A stretch of 12,058 nt of DNA from Peptococcaceae bacterium. GTDB taxonomy: Bacteria > Bacillota > DSM-12270 > Thermacetogeniales > Thermacetogeniaceae. The stretch spans positions 1-12,058 of the forward strand of contig PKYJ01000037.1 of the NCBI GenBank assembly GCA_003132605.1, read 5' to 3'. Below the pieces are notes generated by a model. That model ran no database searches, was not told where the DNA came from, and saw nothing but the letters and a program-made list of their open reading frames with translations. This document shows positions 1 through 8,120 of the stretch, piece by piece. Within the stretch, counting starts at the first letter, position 1. Each line of letters begins with the position of its first letter. The position numbers were made by a program, and so were the translations under genes.

Positions 1-515
1 ACGATCAGGCCGCGCTGGCCCTTGCCCAGGGGAGCGATCAGGTCGATGATGCGGCAGGCGATGTCCGGCTTCTCAGTCTCCAGGGTCAACCGCTCGTTGG
101 GAAAGATCGGGGTCAGGGCGTCGAAGTGCAGCCGTTCCGCCGCCTCCTCCGGCGCCACGCCGTTGACCGTCTCCACTCGCAGCAGGGCGAAGAAGCGCTC
201 GGTCTCCTTGGGCGCCCGCACCTGTCCGGCTACCCGGTCACCCGTTCTCAGGTCGAAGCGCCGGATCTGGGATGGCGACACGTAGATGTCGTCCTGGCTG
301 GGAACGTAGGCGAAGGGACGCAGGAAGCCGTAGCCGTCGGGCAATATCTCCAGGATTCCCTGGGCAAAAAGGAGGCCGTTCTTCTCAGTCTGCGCCTTCA
401 TGATCTCGAAGATCAACTCTTTTTTGCGAAACCGGGAATAGTTGGCGATCTCCATCTCACGGGCGCTCTTGAGCAACTCCGCCATGGTCTTCTGTTCTAA
501 TTCCGTAACGCTCAA
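1..515 (-). CDS. rho: Transcription termination factor Rho (N-terminal part, cut by window edge)
   Basis: Rho is the hexameric RNA-dependent ATPase/helicase that ends transcription of untranslated RNA. The reading frame on the minus strand starts at a TTG (513-515) preceded by AGGGGG at seven-base spacing, and stays open to the window edge, giving 171 whole codons. Residues about 5-45 match the short Rho N-terminal helical domain. Residues about 50-115 are the cold-shock-like RNA-binding domain, with the RNP-type motif DGYGFLRP (60-67). The visible part ends in PLGKGQRGLI, the segment that directly precedes the Walker A loop in Rho. The ATPase core and helicase loops lie outside the window. 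There is no long low-complexity N-terminal insertion of the kind seen in some actinobacterial or clostridial Rho proteins. An ATG slightly upstream is in another frame. Family assignment is secure; only the start codon is inferred. Confidence 0.95.
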   Translation of the reverse strand, partial: MSVTELEQKTMAELLKSAREMEIANYSRFRKKELIFEIMKAQTEKNGLLFAQGILEILPDGYGFLRPFAYVPSQDDIYVSPSQIRRFDLRTGDRVAGQVRAPKETERFFALLRVETVNGVAPEEAAERLHFDALTPIFPNERLTLETEKPDIACRIIDLIAPLGKGQRGLI

Positions 516-536
516 AAAAAATCCCCCTATTCATTT

Positions 537-567
537 CGGAAGTCGGAAGCAAGAGGTCAGAGGTCGG
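537..567. repeat. Degenerate GTC(A/G)GA-type word repeat before rho
   Basis: The plus strand reads as imperfect copies of AAGTCGGA / AGGTCAGA / AGGTCGGA in tandem. The same vocabulary recurs at 871-900 on the other side of the putative rho leader. The repeat sits immediately upstream of the rho Shine-Dalgarno sequence and is not part of a stem with it that I can see. Short phrase-like intergenic repeats of this sort are familiar from Peptococcaceae genomes; that is recollection, not a search result. Confidence 0.55.
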
Positions 568-594
568 AAAAAATTTAAAAGCAGGCCATAAAAG

Positions 595-789
595 CGCTTT
601 ATACCATTCGGGTCAGATTCCTGATATGCAGAAATCGTATCCGTTGAGTGCCGGATTCAGGGTCCTGCGCTCCGCATTCTTCCAGGCCGGGCGATAGCCC
701 GAATGCGGAGGAAAGCGCGCCTACACACTGGGGAAACAACCTGCGAGCGGACACCGACGGGGTGGTCACGCATTGTGGTAAATGAAGCG
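595..789 (-). ncRNA. Candidate structured RNA / long rho leader
   Basis: On the minus strand this segment can fold into a closed multi-branch structure. A long-range stem pairs 785-789 with 595-599 and 777-780 with 602-605. Inside it are four hairpins. The first is at 742-772, with TGCG/CGCA at its base and a CACC/GGTG upper stem. The second has a perfect 10-bp stem, 701-710 with 670-679, enclosing a GGGC-UAUC-GCCC hairpin at 689-700. The third pairs 652-656 with 639-643. The fourth is an 8-bp stem, 629-636 with 616-623. The fourth is fully paired only as minus-strand RNA, where it uses a U-G pair; on the plus strand the same position is a C-A mismatch. A good promoter lies about 30 nt upstream. 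It could be an attenuating leader of rho or an independent small RNA. I tested it by eye against 6S RNA, T-box, cobalamin riboswitch and RNase P signatures and matched none. Confidence 0.5.
670..710 (-). other. Perfect 10-bp hairpin with nested stem in rho leader
   Basis: CTCCGCATTC at 670-679 is exactly complementary to GAATGCGGAG at 701-710. Between them lies a second stem, GGGC (689-692) with GCCC (697-700) around a 4-nt loop, stacked directly on the outer stem on one side, with a 9-nt bulge (680-688) on the other. It is not followed by a T tract in either direction, so it is not a standard intrinsic terminator. Confidence 0.7.
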
Positions 790-818
790 ATGAAGCGGCA
801 GGAGTTATGCTATCCTAA

Positions 819-847
819 AATATACCATCATATTCAGAGAGAGTCAA
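819..847 (-). promoter_or_regulatory. Sigma-A-like promoter upstream of rho leader
   Basis: On the minus strand TTGACT (842-847) and TATATT (819-824) are separated by exactly 17 bases, a near-consensus vegetative promoter. Transcription would start around 811-813 and run about 300 nt before the rho start, across the predicted structured region. Rho could therefore be transcribed separately from glpX. Confidence 0.7.
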
Positions 848-870
848 TGCTTGCGCGCCTATTTTTAACA

Positions 871-900
871 GAGGACAGAGGCAAGATGTCAGAAGTCAGA
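871..900. repeat. Degenerate word repeat upstream of rho promoter
   Basis: The plus strand shows imperfect tandem units (GAGGACAGA, AAGATGTCAGA, AGTCAGA) of the same family as 537-567. The two blocks flank the promoter and putative leader RNA of rho. Confidence 0.5.
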
Positions 901-934
901 AAAAGCAAGAGCATGAACATCTAACTTACGGCAT

Positions 935-970
935 CTATTCCGGCATCCGACTACTATTCCGGCGTCTGAC
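935..970. repeat. 17-bp imperfect direct repeat including the glpX stop
   Basis: The segments at 935-951 and 954-970 match at 15 of 17 positions. The second copy contains the glpX stop codon and the last codons of the gene; the first lies just beyond the stop. The core TTCCGGCATCC (938-948) occurs again exactly at 4016-4026 inside the 3' end of the alanine racemase gene. Confidence 0.75.
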
Positions 971-1955
971 ATCCGATTTCCAATATCTTTTCGGGCAGGG
1001 CGTAGTCAGGCTTGCGTGCATAGTAGTGCCGGGCGTCGATGAAGCGCACCGTGCCTGTCCTCCCCCGCATCACCAGGGAGTGGGTACGGGCGCCCCAAGA
1101 GGTGTAGTGCACACCCCTCAGCAGAGTGCTGTCAGTGACGCCCGTGGCCGCGAAGATCACCGAGTCTCCCCGGGCCAAGTCATCCATGGTCAACAAACGC
1201 TTGTAGTCCTTGACCCCCATCTTCTCGACCCGCGCCACGTCCTCTTCGTCCATCGGCCAGAGCCGGGCCTGCATCTCGCCCTCCAGGCAGCGCAGGGCGG
1301 CGGCGGCGATAACTCCCTCGGGCGCTCCGCCAATGCCCACCATCATGTCCACCCCGGTGCCCTCGAAGGCGACGGCCACCGCCGGGGCCAGGTCTCCGTC
1401 AGTGATCAACTGGATGCGGGCACCGGTCTTCCGTACCCTCTTGATCACGTCCTCATGGCGCGGTCGGTCCAGGATCACCACGGTGATGTCCTCCACCTGT
1501 TTGCCCAAAGCCCCTGCCACGGCCTTGATATTTTCCTCTATCGGGGCATCCAGGCTGATCTTGCCGACAGCCTTCGGCCCTACGGCGATCTTGTCCATGT
1601 ACATATCCGGAGCATGCAGCAGGCAGCCTTTAGGCGCCACAGCCAGCACGGCGATCGCTCCGGTAAGGCCCTTGGCCACGATGTTGGTGCCATCCAGGGG
1701 GTCCACCGCCACGTCCAACTCCGGGGACACCCCGGTACCCACCCTCTCCCCAATGTACAGCATCGGGGCCTCGTCCATCTCGCCCTCGCCGATCACCACC
1801 GTGCCGTCGATCTGCACGGTGTCGAACATCCGGCGCATGGCGGTGACGGCAGCATCGTCAGCCATCTCCTTGTTGCCGCGCCCAAGCCAGCGCCCGGTAG
1901 CAATAGCTGCTGATTCCGTAACTCGAACAAACTCCAAGGTAAGCTCCCGATCCAT
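954..1955 (-). CDS. glpX: Class II fructose-1,6-bisphosphatase (GlpX)
   Basis: GlpX hydrolyses fructose 1,6-bisphosphate to fructose 6-phosphate plus phosphate in gluconeogenesis, using divalent metal ions. The 333-residue protein is slightly longer than typical GlpX. Family motifs include NKEMADDAA (28-36), GEGEMDEAP (56-64), VDPLDGT (84-90) and GGAPEG (209-214). Asp33, Glu57, Asp85 and Glu213 fall where the family's metal- and substrate-binding acids are known. The ATG start follows GGAGGAAGGAG at good spacing. The gene lies 60 bp after the zinc-ribbon protein and shares a run with the aldolase, so two consecutive gluconeogenic steps are encoded close together, as in Bacillus. The last seven residues (GCQTPE and its flank) are encoded by DNA belonging to an intergenic direct repeat, so the tail is probably not functionally conserved. 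Function is assigned confidently; some GlpX proteins also act on sedoheptulose bisphosphate. Confidence 0.96.
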   Translation of the reverse strand: MDRELTLEFVRVTESAAIATGRWLGRGNKEMADDAAVTAMRRMFDTVQIDGTVVIGEGEMDEAPMLYIGERVGTGVSPELDVAVDPLDGTNIVAKGLTGAIAVLAVAPKGCLLHAPDMYMDKIAVGPKAVGKISLDAPIEENIKAVAGALGKQVEDITVVILDRPRHEDVIKRVRKTGARIQLITDGDLAPAVAVAFEGTGVDMMVGIGGAPEGVIAAAALRCLEGEMQARLWPMDEEDVARVEKMGVKDYKRLLTMDDLARGDSVIFAATGVTDSTLLRGVHYTSWGARTHSLVMRGRTGTVRFIDARHYYARKPDYALPEKILEIGCQTPE

Positions 1956-2015
1956 GGCTTCTCCTTCCTCCCAGAGAACAAGCGCATACGTTGAAACACT
2001 ACCTTACTCACTCTA

Positions 2016-2684
2016 TTATTTCTTGGAACGCCTGCGGCCCTGCCCCTCTTTGCCGATCCCGATCATGTTGACGCTGCTCGGACCCAGCACGATCTCCCAG
2101 ATCTTTTTCACGGCCTCAACGTCCTGGCGGGTCTCGGCGCGGATCGTCCCGAAGGACCCGCAGCCGGCGCAGCTCAGCTCGATGCGGTCTGCAAAGATCT
2201 CCACATCCACCTGCTGGTTGCCGCACTGGCAGGAAAGTTTCCCATCCTCTGCAATTTTATGCAGGCAATCCAGAATCTCATACATGATTTCCGGATTGGC
2301 GAAATAGTCGGTATAGCCCAGGTCCTCCGCCATCTCCTGCAGTGAGCGCTCCTGGTTGGCGATGCACTTCTTCACCTGGTCCCGGGGACCGATGAAGCCG
2401 ATCTCCAGACCGGTTTCATCGCACATCAGGCTGAGTACCCTCCCGGACCAGATCTCCCTCAAAAAGAATTCCTGCAGGTGCTTGCCCTCGCACATCAGGC
2501 ACTCCACCTGAAAATAAAATACCTTGCGGTCCCTATTGCTGATCATCAGCAGGGGTGTGCCGCAGGCACAGGTTAGGCGCAGAGTTTTTTTGGCCGAAAA
2601 AGAAAAAAGAGATAACGAGTGGTACTTTATTTTGCCGCATTCGGGGCAACGCAGTGCCAATGCGGTTGTTGTCGTAATGAGCAA
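2016..2684 (-). CDS. Cysteine-rich zinc-ribbon-like protein of unknown function (possibly CpXC-like)
   Basis: I do not recognise a named family with certainty. The 222-residue protein has two arrays of paired cysteines: C13-x2-C16 (CPECG), C39-x-C41 and C62-x2-C65 in the N-terminal third, then C152-x-C154 and C172-x2-C175 near the C-terminus. The spacing suggests two zinc-binding ribbons. The N-terminal layout, with CPxC followed by a CxC, resembles CpXC-type domains. The middle (about 75-150) is probably helical and the tail is basic (GRRRSKK). No signal peptide or membrane segment is seen, so it is presumably cytoplasmic. The TTG start (2682-2684) is chosen because a strong GAGGAGG lies eight bases upstream. 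It sits between the aldolase and glpX genes, so co-transcription is plausible; a link to carbon metabolism is inference only. A nucleic-acid-binding or metal-sensing role is possible but unproven. Confidence 0.75.
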   Translation of the reverse strand: MLITTTTALALRCPECGKIKYHSLSLFSFSAKKTLRLTCACGTPLLMISNRDRKVFYFQVECLMCEGKHLQEFFLREIWSGRVLSLMCDETGLEIGFIGPRDQVKKCIANQERSLQEMAEDLGYTDYFANPEIMYEILDCLHKIAEDGKLSCQCGNQQVDVEIFADRIELSCAGCGSFGTIRAETRQDVEAVKKIWEIVLGPSSVNMIGIGKEGQGRRRSKK

Positions 2685-2760
2685 CCCACAGACCTCCTCA
2701 ACGAGTTCTGCTTGTATACTTCTCCATTTTTAAACAAAATCCTCTAAATATTTTAATTGC

Positions 2761-2800
2761 GGTGAGACACGGTGAGATAGAGGGACGGCTCTCCTGTCTC
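2761..2800. repeat. REP-like 'GAGACAGGAGA(G/A)CCGTCCC' repeat after fba
   Basis: Downstream of the aldolase stop lies a segment with two copies of CGGTGAGA (2760-2767 and 2770-2777), then AGGGACGGCTCTCCTGTCTC. Partly complementary GAGACA / TGTCTC ends could form an imperfect stem. The wording resembles repeats scattered in several Firmicute genomes that I associate with IS200-like REP transposases; this association is from memory and no transposase is present here. Confidence 0.5.
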
Positions 2801-2845
2801 CTCCCCGATGAAGCCGCCGCCGCCCACGCCCGAACCTCGGGAAGG

Positions 2846-3898
<1,053 letters not shown>

Positions 3899-3958
3899 AC
3901 CAATTCCCCCTATCTTGTACTATAGTTTTGGTAACCATAAATCATCTTCATGTTTTTT

Positions 3959-3981
3959 ATGTTCGATATTATCCAGAACAT
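3959..3981. promoter_or_regulatory. Inverted repeat in the alr-fba gap
   Basis: ATGTTC and GAACAT form a perfect 6-bp dyad with an 11-base A+T-rich spacer, in the 97-bp gap before the aldolase gene. It could be an operator or a weak RNA hairpin. The gap is clearly more A+T-rich than its surroundings, and I found no convincing -35/-10 pair with correct spacing. It does not fit the Gram-positive LexA box. Confidence 0.3.
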
Positions 3982-3995
3982 TCCTGCATTTATTA

Positions 3996-5186
3996 TCAAA
4001 AATCCGGTGTAAGACTTCCGGCATCCAACCTCTGATTCCCGCCGGCAACGTAGACCCGCGGGACCGAGGCCTTGATAGCCGTGCGGCGCCCCGGCAGCCT
4101 GACCGGCGTTCCCACGCTTACTGCTGGTAGCTTACCCACGTCCACACAGGTTAATTCCATGCCGACCCGCCCCAGGACAGGCACGGTTTGGGTATCGATG
4201 GTGACGTGATGGATCCCCGGGGGCAGACCGAAAAAAGACACGGCGGTTTTAGCCAGCACCTTGAGCAGATCGATCCAGTCCGCCGGGCGCGGCGCCACGT
4301 CCAGCCCGAAGCCGTCGCTGTAACCGACCGGCAGCACCGCCAGCACCGTGTCCCTGGCGATCCGGTGCGTCCGGCCATAGCCCACCGTATCTCCCCGTCG
4401 CACCGGCTGCAGGTGAACCACCCGCGTCCAGAATGACCAGGGGTCCTTCAGCCTCAGCCCGTCGGGCAGGGTATGCTCTTTGACACCAGCCGGCAACTGG
4501 CCGTAGAGGAGGTTGCCCACTCTTACCATCTCCAGGTGCAGTTCCGGGTAGAGCAGGGTGGCGGCGCTGTTGCACACGTGGCGCAGTGGGATGCGGACTC
4601 CCCGCTCCCGCAGTTCTTCCACCATGCTATTGAAGAGCCGGTACTGGCGCCTGGTGAAGTCCGGGTCGCCGGAGGCCGCCGCAAAGTGGGTGTAGATCCC
4701 CTCCAGTTGCAGGCCAGGCAGAGTCAGGAGCTTGTCCAGGGCGCACCGCAGCGCCTCGGGGGTGAAACCGGTGCGCCCCATGCCGGTCTCGATCTTCAGG
4801 TGCACCACCGCCTGCCGCCCAATCCGGCCGGCTGCAGCGGACAGGCGCTCGGCCTGGGGCAAGGAACCGACCGAGAGAGTCAGGCCGCACTTGACGGCTG
4901 CATCATCCTCACCCGGTAGCAGCGGCCGGAAGACCAGCACCGGGATGGTGATCCCGGCCTGACGCAGCGCCGCCCCATCCCCGGGGTGGGTCACCCCCAG
5001 CATCTCCGCCCCCTGGGCGACCGCAACCCGGGCTACCGGGACCAGCCCGTGGCCGTACCCATCCGCCTTGACCACCGCCAGCAGTCTCACTCCGTGCTCC
5101 AGCAGTCCCTTGACCGCAGCCACATTACCGGCGATGGCGTCCAGGTCGACCTCCACCCAACTGGCAAACTCAACAGCCTGTTCCAC
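3996..5186 (-). CDS. alr: Alanine racemase, divergent C-terminus
   Basis: Alanine racemases interconvert L- and D-alanine with pyridoxal phosphate, supplying D-Ala for peptidoglycan. The 396-residue protein has the fold-III PLP barrel: AVVKADGYGHG (37-47) with the PLP lysine Lys40, KIETGMGRTGF (131-141), THF (167-169), CNSAAT (205-210), RVGNLLYG (222-229) and VGYGRTHRI (268-276) with the catalytic Tyr270. VGYSDGF (287-293) is also typical. The C-terminal domain is unusual. The usual CMDQ or TMD motif reads VGMELTC (341-347), and the stretch that normally carries NYE and the PLP-phosphate-contacting tyrosine is missing, so PVRLPGRR runs almost directly into VPRVYV (375-380). The last 16 residues coincide with intergenic repeat wording. 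The start is GTG (5184-5186) with GGAGG at six-base spacing. It lies 66 bp after femX. It may be a second, non-essential racemase or have shifted substrate. Confidence 0.85.
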   Translation of the reverse strand: MEQAVEFASWVEVDLDAIAGNVAAVKGLLEHGVRLLAVVKADGYGHGLVPVARVAVAQGAEMLGVTHPGDGAALRQAGITIPVLVFRPLLPGEDDAAVKCGLTLSVGSLPQAERLSAAAGRIGRQAVVHLKIETGMGRTGFTPEALRCALDKLLTLPGLQLEGIYTHFAAASGDPDFTRRQYRLFNSMVEELRERGVRIPLRHVCNSAATLLYPELHLEMVRVGNLLYGQLPAGVKEHTLPDGLRLKDPWSFWTRVVHLQPVRRGDTVGYGRTHRIARDTVLAVLPVGYSDGFGLDVAPRPADWIDLLKVLAKTAVSFFGLPPGIHHVTIDTQTVPVLGRVGMELTCVDVGKLPAVSVGTPVRLPGRRTAIKASVPRVYVAGGNQRLDAGSLTPDF

Positions 5187-5252
5187 GCTCTACCTCCAGC
5201 CTCAGCCTGACAATCGACACCTCAGAGAGTCCCTGTTTCAACCAATCGACGA

Positions 5253-6380
5253 CTAAAGTGATTCTTCGGTCTTGGGGCTGTCGCTGTGACGCAGCAAGCG
5301 GCGCGTCACCTTCTGGTAAGCGGGAAGCACCCGCGTCCAGAGGAAGCACCAGACAGGCGCCAGGATCAGGTCGTACTCCCCGATGAACTCGGTGAAGACA
5401 GCGGCAAAGCCCTTCTTGAACCGGTACAGACCGGCCAGGTGGTCATCCGGGTCAGCGCTGCCAGGCACTCCCCGAAAGTCATACAGACTGCAGCCCTGCT
5501 CCCTTGCCCAGCGGATCATCGTCCACTGCAGCAAGTGGTTCGGCATCACGTTCCGGATGCGGTTGGAAGAGGCCCCGTACAGGTACCAGACCCGGTCGCC
5601 GCAGTGGAAGGCCAGCGTCCCGGCAATTGCTTGGCCCTGGTAATCCGCCAGAAAGATCCGGGCAGCCGGGTGCCCCTTGGGCGCGCTCACGAACAGGTCC
5701 CACATCCGTTCAAAGTAGCTGAAGCTGCGGACCAGGAACTGGTCCCGGCCGGCGGTCTCTTCCAGGATGTCGTAAAAAAGCCTCAGGTCGTGAGCGTCTT
5801 GGGCAATACGCACACTGACACCCCTGCGCTCCGCCAGGTGGATGTTGTACCTGGTCTTGCTCTCCATGGCCTCCAACAGTTCTTGTTCGGTAGGAGTGAC
5901 GTCCAGTCGGAAGACATAGCGGGGTTGGACGCCCCCGAAGCCGGACCGGTTGCCGCTGGGCTTGAAGCCCGCAGCGGCCAGGCGCATCCGGTAGCTCTCC
6001 GCGACGACGCCAGGTTCAGTGGGAATGTCCGGGTCAATCTTGATAAAAATGGCGCCATGCCGGTGCGCCAAACTCTTGACCGAATCCCAGAAAAACCTTT
6101 CCCCCTCCTGATCACATTCCTCGCCGATGATGGGGCCACGGGGGGCGTAGGCAATGGAGCGGCGCAGATAGCGGTAAAGCGGCAGGCGGCGCTTCAGGAG
6201 GGAGATGGCGGCCACCGGCCGGTCGTCATGCCAGATCAGCAGCCGGAGCGGCTCCCACCCGGTAATACTCTTCAACTCCCCCCACTCGAAGTTCTGCAGA
6301 AAGTGAGGCTTGCTTGAGGAGCAGATAAAATCATTGAACAAGTCCTTGTCTTTTTCCTCGATCAGTTGTGCCCGATACAA
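5253..6380 (-). CDS. FemX/FemAB-like peptidoglycan bridge aminoacyltransferase
   Basis: FemX/FemAB enzymes transfer amino acids from aminoacyl-tRNA to the stem-peptide lysine of lipid II or its precursors, building the interpeptide bridge. The 375-residue protein has two GNAT-like halves. The N-terminal half contains HFLQNFEWGELK (26-37) and SIAYAPRGPI (75-84). The C-terminal half contains ESKTRYNIHLAERRGV (173-188), GTLAFHCGDRVWYLYGASS (254-272), YDFRGVPG (300-307) and GLYRFKKGF (317-325). These are characteristic FemAB motifs. The long coiled-coil antenna of staphylococcal FemA is absent, which fits the FemX-type architecture. No signal peptide is seen; the hydrophobic patch at 336-350 is too short to call a membrane anchor firmly. 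The TTG start (6378-6380) has GGGAGG seven bases upstream. It lies between pyrG (32 bp) and alr (66 bp). Proteins of this family can also be fatty-acid or exopolysaccharide acyltransferases, so the substrate is unknown. Confidence 0.88.
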   Translation of the reverse strand: MYRAQLIEEKDKDLFNDFICSSSKPHFLQNFEWGELKSITGWEPLRLLIWHDDRPVAAISLLKRRLPLYRYLRRSIAYAPRGPIIGEECDQEGERFFWDSVKSLAHRHGAIFIKIDPDIPTEPGVVAESYRMRLAAAGFKPSGNRSGFGGVQPRYVFRLDVTPTEQELLEAMESKTRYNIHLAERRGVSVRIAQDAHDLRLFYDILEETAGRDQFLVRSFSYFERMWDLFVSAPKGHPAARIFLADYQGQAIAGTLAFHCGDRVWYLYGASSNRIRNVMPNHLLQWTMIRWAREQGCSLYDFRGVPGSADPDDHLAGLYRFKKGFAAVFTEFIGEYDLILAPVWCFLWTRVLPAYQKVTRRLLRHSDSPKTEESL

Positions 6381-6412
6381 CTGCCAACCTCCCAGCCTCA
6401 GACGTAGCTATT

Positions 6413-8035
<1,623 letters not shown>

Positions 8036-8049
8036 GTCTCTCCCCTCCA

Positions 8050-8100
8050 TTAGTCATTGGCCGTGGGCCGTTGGACGTTAGCCACCTTGATTGTGAGCAT
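8050..8100 (-). CDS. Possible 16-residue ORF between rpoE and pyrG
   Basis: An ATG (8098-8100) follows a strong GAGGAGG (about ten bases away) placed just after the rpoE stop. The frame encodes MLTIKVANVQRPTAND and stops with a TAA that overlaps the ATG at 8048-8050 as TAATG, close to the pyrG start. This arrangement would allow a leader peptide or translational coupling to pyrG. Against it, the second half of the ORF is made from a repeated intergenic word (GGCCCACGGC, also near 8638), so the frame may be accidental. Confidence 0.3.
   Translation of the reverse strand: MLTIKVANVQRPTAND
8060..8069. repeat. Intergenic word GCCGTGGGCC, copy 1
   Basis: The ten-base word GCCGTGGGCC occurs here in the rpoE-pyrG gap within the near-tandem context GGCCGTGGGCCGTTGG, and again at 8638-8647 in the argS-rpoE gap, so the rpoE gene is flanked by it on both sides. 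Confidence 0.5.
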
Positions 8101-8120
8101 TAACGAACCGCCTCCTCAAA

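Larger units (their letters stand above)
516..953. other. Gene-free gap between glpX and rho
   Basis: This 438-bp stretch contains no credible protein gene. It holds, in minus-strand order: degenerate word repeats just after the glpX stop (935-970 and 871-900), a sigma-A-like promoter (819-847), a region able to form a long-range closed multi-hairpin RNA (595-789), and a further word repeat (537-567) just upstream of the rho ribosome binding site. I see no strong intrinsic terminator for glpX: no GC-rich stem is followed by a T tract on the minus strand. Confidence 0.8.

Noticed and set aside
595..789. Identity of the rho leader as 6S RNA, cobalamin riboswitch or T-box
   Set aside because: The fold is multi-branched rather than one long rod, and I find no B12-box or T-box consensus. 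No known family can be claimed from reading alone.
703..924. Plus-strand 73-codon ORF in the glpX-rho gap
   Set aside because: Its start lies inside the 10-bp hairpin, it has no recognisable domain and its end is repeat sequence; the minus-strand promoter and RNA structure explain the region better.
2685..2735. Nine-codon frame starting MEKYTS in the fba-zinc-ribbon gap
   Set aside because: The nearest purine-rich site is too far upstream, and the frame is too short to distinguish from chance.
3899..3995. Promoter before the aldolase gene
   Set aside because: TTGATA and GATAAT are present but about 20 bases apart, and TATAGT lacks a -35; neither is convincing.
8036..8050. ATG at 8048-8050 as the pyrG start
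   Set aside because: The codons after it form the ribosome binding site GGAGGGG, and the TTG at 8033-8035 gives the canonical MTKYIFVTGG N-terminus.
8036..8120. Bacillus-type CTP-sensing attenuator before pyrG
   Set aside because: The gap is short and has no terminator hairpin with a T tract or initial GGG-C-type start context that I can identify.
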